6,272 nt of DNA from assembly GCA_947463775.1 (NCBI GenBank), contig CANHVD010000354.1, forward strand, positions 1 through 6,272, given 5' to 3'. Each line of letters begins with the position of its first letter. Positions within the stretch are counted from its first letter, which is position 1. Under the pieces are notes generated by a model that saw only the letters and a list, made by a program, of their open reading frames with translations, did not search any database and had not been told where the DNA came from. This document shows, piece by piece, positions 1 to 3,630 of the stretch. The DNA comes from Planctomycetaceae bacterium (GTDB taxonomy: Bacteria; Planctomycetota; Planctomycetia; Planctomycetales; Planctomycetaceae). Made by a program: the position numbers and the translations under genes.

Positions 1-3000
1 ACTCGCTGCCTTCACCCAGTGTGCTGAACGCTTCAACCGTGCCGCCATGCAACTCGGTCAATCGTTGCACGAGAGCGAGGCCGATTCCCAGACCGCCCTG
101 AGATCGGTCGAGCGATCGATCGGCCTGCGTAAACAGATCGAAGATATGTAGAAGCAATGCCGGAGAAATCCCAACACCCGTGTCGCGGACTCGGATAACG
201 ACGGAGGAAGTGGTGTGTGGCAAGTGGTTAGTGGTTAGAGAAGGCAGAGGAGTGGTGAGTGGCAAGTGGTTAGTGATGAGAGAAGGAACGGACGCTACTT
301 TCTCGCCACCCGCCACTTGCCACTCGCCACTTTTTTCCGTCACTCGCCACTCGTCACTCTTTTCTCCAGCGCGCGTCGAAGGCCTGATAGCATCCGACTG
401 ATTTCCGCCGACATCGTGAGCAGTGAATCCAGGGTTGTTTGATTGAGCAGGCCCACTCGTTGACTGAGAAGCAAGTGTGTTTCGACTTCCATCAGCGATC
501 CCCTCGCCACGCTCAGGAAGTTCAGGAATTCCTTCGTGTGCTGACGTCCCTGCCCCTCCGCGATGTTGGCTGGCACCGACGCTGCCGCTCTGCGAATCTG
601 GCTCGTTAATCCGAAAAGTTCGTCCTTCGGGAAACTCTTCGTCGCCGCGTAACACTGCTCCGCCAGACTCATCGCTGCCTGCCAGACCTTGAGTTCTCGG
701 TAGTGCTGCACTGTCATGGCGGGGCTTCGCAGTGTTGAGTGGCGAGTGGTTAGTGGTGAGAGAAGTAAGGGTCGGTATATCACCGTCCGCCTTTTTTTCT
801 TTCTCGCCACTCATCACTCGCCCCTCACCACTCTTCTCCTTCTCGCCCCTCGTCACTCGCCACTCGCCACTGTTCTCTCTCGCCACTCGCCCCTCGTCAC
901 TCGCCACTATTTCCACTTCAACCGTTAGCCAGATATGGCCGCCGCCTTCGGTGTACTTGGAGGCGTTCGTCAGCAGATTCACAAGCACCTGTTCTAGGCG
1001 AGCAGCGTCGGCGAGCATCCAAACAGGGCTTGGTGGCAAAGTCACTGTGAGTTCTTGTCGGCGTTGTTCGATCAGAGGGCGAACGGTTTCGACAGCGCCT
1101 TCAGCGATTTGGCACATGGCAATGCGTTCAAGCCGCAGTTGGACTCGGCCGGTTGTGATGCGAGACACCTCCAGCAAGTCATCGACAAGATGCTGAAGTT
1201 GCCCCACCTGACGTTCGATGATCCCACGAGCCTGTTGCTGAGTTCGATTCTCCGTGGACTTCTGCAAACCCAGAAGCTGGACTGCATTGGCGATCGGAGC
1301 CAGCGGACTACGCAACTCGTGGCTGAGCATCGCCAAAAATTCGTCCTTGCGACGATGGAGATCGGACAGCTCTGAGGCCTGCGCCAGCATTTGCTTCTCC
1401 AGCCGTCTTCGTTCCGAGATGTCGCGAATATTGCATTGGATGACGGGGTGATGTCCTTCCTCGTATTTGTTGGCGACCATTTCGACCGGATGTTTCATGC
1501 CGTGACGATCCTCCAACGGCAGACTTTCGTACCGAATCGAACCGAGTTGGTCGAGCCGCTGCATGGCCGATACGCTTGCCTGCTTGTCTTTCAGGAAACC
1601 AATTTCCCAGAGTTCTTTTCCCAGGAAGTGTTTGGCCGGATAGTCGAGAAGCGTCGTCAGGAATGGATTGACGTGGGTGATCTTGTGAGTGGACGCGTCG
1701 AGTATCAGAATTCCATCATGGGCCGCTTCGAAAAGGCGACGAAAACGCGTTTCCGAGTCTTCCAGTTTGGATCTTGCCCGCCTCTTATCTGTAATATCCA
1801 CGTGGCTGACGACGACGCCCGAGTTTCCGTATCGCATGCGCTTCGCATGCATCGCGTACCACTGGTCTCTGCCGGGAGCCGGGCAGGAATACTCGGCAAC
1901 GAACTCAGCGCGAGAACCGTTCAGGACTTCTTCCAGCCCTTCTATCGTTGCCAGAACATGCGGTGCGCCTTTGGCGATGGAGTTGCGGCAGAGATCAAGA
2001 TAGTTGAGACCGACCGACGAAGCATCCAGGGCACCGCCGTTTTCAACCGACAATAAATCCCACGGTTTGTTGACCGCAAGGATATTGCTAAGGTCGTCAA
2101 GGACGACAACGTGCTCCGGAAGTGAATCGAGAACCCCTCGCACAAATTCCCCGCCAGCTCGCACGATTTCGGAAGCATTCTTCTCGGCCGTCACATCGAA
2201 CGATGCGAGCATGGCATGGGCCGGATGTTTGTCGGCACCTTCGCCCTCGAAGAAAACCTGCTTTCGCACTCGTAGCCAATGAACTTCGCCGTTGGGCCAG
2301 ATTACGCGATGATCCATCGCGAACCAGCCCTCGCCTGTCGGCGAAAGAGATTCAGCAATGCGGCGTTGTAGTTCGGGGCTGTCGTCCGGATGGAACGTGG
2401 CGTGAACTGAAGCTCGGGGGACAGTCATCGCCACTTCGCCGAGCCCAAACAACCTGGCGGCATCGGCCGAAAGATGATTCATGCCCGTTGTGTAATTGAT
2501 TTCGGCAATCGCCAGGCCAGACACCTTGACCGCCAACGCAAGTCGGGAAGCGCCTTCCTCAATTGAATTTTTATCTGCCACTCGTTCAGTAACGTCACGG
2601 ATTGAGCTGGAGATGAGTAGTCCTGCTGCTGTTTTCAGTGGGCTCAGACTCACCTCGATAGGAAACTCTGTCCCGTCTTTCCGCAGTCCCAACATCGCTG
2701 GACCGGCATTCATCGCGCGAGTTTTTGGGTGTTCCGTGTAGGTCGCTCGTTGTTCCACATGCCGATGATCACTTCGCGCGGGGATCAGCATCTCGACGTT
2801 GGCCCCCAGCAATTCCAGGCGGCTGTAGCCGAAGATCCGTTCGGCCTCCGCATTGACGAGAAAGATCTTGCCTTCCTGATCGACAATGACCATCGCGTCG
2901 GGAGCGGATTCCAGGAGCGTTCGAAACTGCTCCTCGCTTTCTCGCAGTGACTTCTCGGACTTCACGCGTTCTCGCAGCATGGCGAAACGCTCGATCGCAT

Positions 3001-3379
3001 TATCGATTGCTCGAGTCAGGCTGTCCGCCGATAGCCAGCTTTTGCCGAGATAGTCCTGTGCGCCCGCTCTCAACAGCGTCTGACCGGCTTTCCTGTCCGA
3101 TCCTGTGATGACAACCACCGGACACGGAGGCATCGCCTTGCCATTACAAAGGGAGACGAGCACCTCAGCAGCATCCATATCGGGCAGGTGATCCTCCATT
3201 AGCACACAGTCGAACGGTGAGTTCTCGTTCTCCTGCATCAGCGCCAGTGCGGAGAGCCCCAGTTCAGCTTCGAAGAATTCGTACTTCTGATCAGACCCTG
3301 TCAGCAGCATCTGCTTCAGGTTCGCCCGGCTGTCCGCGTCATCTTCGACGATCAGAATTCGCTGATTCGAACTACTCAT
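1..3379 (-). CDS. Hybrid sensor histidine kinase 2 (REC-PAS4-HisKA-HATPase), runs off the left edge, with an in-frame element insertion
   Basis: Membrane-less, presumably cytoplasmic, sensor kinase; I see no signal peptide or transmembrane segment. ATG at 3379 begins MSSSNQRILIVEDDAD, a receiver domain (about residues 5-125) whose usual phospho-acceptor position is Glu62 (LMEDHLPD). Four PAS-type domains follow at about 146-266, 268-399, 400-530 and 533-660; the first, third and fourth end in DVTER, DITDK and DISER linkers, and the second has the PAS_3-like HPDD and WPNGEVHWL motifs. HisKA has His687 in MLSHELRSPLAP. The ATPase N box has Asn805 (LVNLLTNASKY), the G1 box Asp1066 (VRDTGVGIS), and the G2 box GGLGIGLALVQRL lies near 1095-1107. 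Residues about 825-1057 are a foreign insertion between two ATPase strands, yet the frame stays open (no TTA, CTA or TCA in the kinase phase in 180-930). The sequence is still open at base 1, and a C-terminal REC as in kinase 1 may lie outside. There is no strong Shine-Dalgarno before the start. Kinase identity is certain; activity with the insertion is unknown. Confidence 0.9.
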   Translation of the reverse strand, partial: MSSSNQRILIVEDDADSRANLKQMLLTGSDQKYEFFEAELGLSALALMQENENSPFDCVLMEDHLPDMDAAEVLVSLCNGKAMPPCPVVVITGSDRKAGQTLLRAGAQDYLGKSWLSADSLTRAIDNAIERFAMLRERVKSEKSLRESEEQFRTLLESAPDAMVIVDQEGKIFLVNAEAERIFGYSRLELLGANVEMLIPARSDHRHVEQRATYTEHPKTRAMNAGPAMLGLRKDGTEFPIEVSLSPLKTAAGLLISSSIRDVTERVADKNSIEEGASRLALAVKVSGLAIAEINYTTGMNHLSADAARLFGLGEVAMTVPRASVHATFHPDDSPELQRRIAESLSPTGEGWFAMDHRVIWPNGEVHWLRVRKQVFFEGEGADKHPAHAMLASFDVTAEKNASEIVRAGGEFVRGVLDSLPEHVVVLDDLSNILAVNKPWDLLSVENGGALDASSVGLNYLDLCRNSIAKGAPHVLATIEGLEEVLNGSRAEFVAEYSCPAPGRDQWYAMHAKRMRYGNSGVVVSHVDITDKRRARSKLEDSETRFRRLFEAAHDGILILDASTHKITHVNPFLTTLLDYPAKHFLGKELWEIGFLKDKQASVSAMQRLDQLGSIRYESLPLEDRHGMKHPVEMVANKYEEGHHPVIQCNIRDISERRRLEKQMLAQASELSDLHRRKDEFLAMLSHELRSPLAPIANAVQLLGLQKSTENRTQQQARGIIERQVGQLQHLVDDLLEVSRITTGRVQLRLERIAMCQIAEGAVETVRPLIEQRRQELTVTLPPSPVWMLADAARLEQVLVNLLTNASKYTEGGGHIWLTVEVEIVASDEGRVARENSGEWRVTRGEKEKSGEGRVMSGEKEKKADGDIPTLTSLTTNHSPLNTAKPRHDSAALPRTQGLAGSDESGGAVLRGDEEFPEGRTFRINEPDSQSGSVGASQHRGGAGTSAHEGIPELPERGEGIADGSRNTLASQSTSGPAQSNNPGFTAHDVGGNQSDAIRPSTRAGEKSDEWRVTEKSGEWQVAGGEKVASVPSLITNHLPLTTPLPSLTTNHLPHTTSSVVIRVRDTGVGISPALLLHIFDLFTQADRSLDRSQGGLGIGLALVQRLTELHGGTVEAFSTLGEGSE
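208..363. repeat. Palindromic heptamer-repeat unit, left flank of the IVP gene
   Basis: On the plus strand, purine-rich heptamers (AGTGGTT, AGTGGCA, AGTGGTG variants) fill 210-285 in two clusters, each ending in GAGAAGG or GAGAGAAGG. After a short spacer, the complementary pyrimidine-rich heptamers (CGCCACT, TGCCACT, CGTCACT) fill about 301-361. The arms are imperfectly complementary, so either strand could fold into a long hairpin. In the kinase frame the minus strand reads as EWRVT/SGEWQVA, then LTTNHLPLTT-type peptide. The unit also encodes the last residues and stop of the four-helix-bundle gene. Confidence 0.85.
340..717 (-). CDS. Four-helix-bundle protein, 23S rRNA intervening-sequence (S23/IVP) family, nested in kinase 2
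   Basis: A 125-aa protein starting MTVQHYRELKVWQAAMSLAE. Family hallmarks seen: ELKVWQ near the start, a Tyr-x(5)-FP segment, an ELFGLTSQIRRAAASVPANI stretch with the adjoining AEGQGR, and EFLNFLSVARGSLMEVETHL. The pattern fits an all-helical four-helix bundle of normal family length. Family members are known from intervening sequences in bacterial 23S rRNA genes and resemble Avd of diversity-generating retroelements; biochemical function is poorly defined and probably involves nucleic-acid binding. ATG at 717 is preferred because homology begins there; a GTG at 810 would add 31 residues translated from heptamer repeat (SPLTTRHSTLRSP) and is probably not used. The last residues (EKRVTSGE) also lie in repeat. 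No clear Shine-Dalgarno precedes ATG. The gene is read in the same direction as kinase 2 but in the +1 frame, inside kinase codons about 888-1013, so any expression requires internal initiation on the kinase transcript or a promoter within the repeat. Confidence 0.85.
   Translation of the reverse strand: MTVQHYRELKVWQAAMSLAEQCYAATKSFPKDELFGLTSQIRRAAASVPANIAEGQGRQHTKEFLNFLSVARGSLMEVETHLLLSQRVGLLNQTTLDSLLTMSAEISRMLSGLRRALEKRVTSGE
732..909. repeat. Palindromic heptamer-repeat unit, right flank of the IVP gene
   Basis: Same architecture as the left flank: a short purine-rich arm at 732-766 (GAGTGGC, GAGTGGT, TAGTGGT, ending GAGAGAAG), a spacer with a T-rich run at about 791-802, then a longer pyrimidine-rich arm at 800-908 in three clusters of CACTCGC/CCCTCGC/CACTCAT variants separated by TTCTCCTTCT- and GTTCTCT-like stretches. 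In the kinase frame it encodes a VASDEGRVARENSGEWRV-type peptide rich in Ser, Gly, Glu and Arg. It lies immediately upstream of the four-helix-bundle ATG, so it would hold any promoter or translation signal of that gene; I recognise none. Confidence 0.85.
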
Positions 3380-3630
3380 ACTCGTTAACTGCTTTCGGGA
3401 AGCGGCAGAACTGTGCTTCGTAAGCCAATAGAAAAAGTGCTCTGCGTAATTTTTTTCCTGGTCGCTCAACCCTCAGCGGCAGGGCCGTGGCGGTTTGTTG
3501 ACCGGCTCGTTTAACCTCGAGATGTAGGTTGGACATTCTTGTCCGACTGTGTTTCGACGGGCAGGGATGCCCAACCTGTTCCAACAGTTCTTGGCTGAAC
3601 GCTATCGCGTTCCAGCGGATCGTCTTGAGA
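3380..3630. other. Intergenic region between the two kinases
   Basis: About 250 bp with no credible gene. It contains the 3526-3577 hairpin and, nearer to kinase 2, an A/T-rich stretch (runs of T around 3450-3457 on plus) that could be part of a promoter for kinase 2; I could not identify convincing -35/-10 or sigma-54 elements. The short open frames here (minus 3584-3372 and plus 3549-3743) are translations of the hairpin and kinase antisense and show no protein family features. Confidence 0.6.
3526..3577. repeat. Intergenic REP-like hairpin
   Basis: Two 19-nt arms (3526-3544, AGGTTGGACATTCTTGTCC, and 3559-3577, GGGCAGGGATGCCCAACCT) around a 14-nt loop. Comparing one arm with the reverse complement of the other gives 15 of 19 identities, and all four differences are transitions. 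A plus-strand transcript would have three G-U wobbles and one A-C mismatch, so a stable stem is plausible. No T-run follows on the minus strand, so it is not a classical intrinsic terminator, although it could attenuate read-through from kinase 1 into kinase 2 or protect an mRNA end. From memory such AGGTTGG...CCAACCT palindromes recur between planctomycete genes; this was not searched. Confidence 0.75.

Larger units (their letters stand above)
208..909 (-). mobile_element. Putative IVP-carrying element inserted in the ATPase domain of kinase 2
   Basis: The segment separates the two halves of a normally continuous ATPase domain: kinase sequence stops after IWLTVEVE (residue about 823) and resumes at SSVVIRVRDTG (about 1058). 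It consists of a palindromic heptamer-repeat unit, the four-helix-bundle gene, and a second palindromic unit. Kinase 1 carries only a 118-bp repeat unit at the equivalent place, which supports an added or lost cargo. No transposase, integrase, reverse transcriptase or clear target-site duplication is visible, so mobility is inferred from position and structure only. Limits are approximate, set where kinase homology ends. The insertion is about 700 bp and leaves the kinase frame intact. Confidence 0.6.

Noticed and set aside
101..130. Apparent frameshift from an ATCG duplication near the G2 box of kinase 2
   Set aside because: Careful reverse complementing gives ADRSLDRSQGG in frame, the same as kinase 1; no extra bases are present.
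180..401. Plus-strand ORF rich in SGKWLVVREG-like peptide
   Set aside because: Translation of the heptamer repeats antisense to kinase 2; no family features.
718..810. N-terminal extension of the four-helix-bundle protein from a GTG at 810
   Set aside because: The added residues are repeat-encoded and lack family similarity; the conserved sequence begins right after ATG 717.
208..909. CRISPR array or diversity-generating retroelement
   Set aside because: The repeats are degenerate 7-mers in inverted arms without regular spacers. The four-helix protein resembles Avd in fold, but there is no reverse transcriptase or template/variable repeat pair in the window.
208..909. Kinase 2 as a pseudogene disrupted by insertion
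   Set aside because: The frame is open across the insertion and all catalytic boxes are retained on both sides, so a broken-gene call is not supported by the sequence.
716..1196. Plus-strand ORFs with HSPLATRHSP-like peptide
   Set aside because: Repeat translation running into antisense of the ATPase/HisKA region; the minus-strand kinase explains the DNA.
1391..2056. 221-aa plus-strand ORF
   Set aside because: Antisense of PAS-encoding sequence in kinase 2. The minus frame has clear PAS motifs and continuity; this ORF has none.
3372..3584. 70-aa minus-strand ORF ahead of kinase 2
   Set aside because: It reads through the intergenic hairpin and overlaps the kinase 2 start out of frame; hairpin-derived peptides of this kind look spurious.
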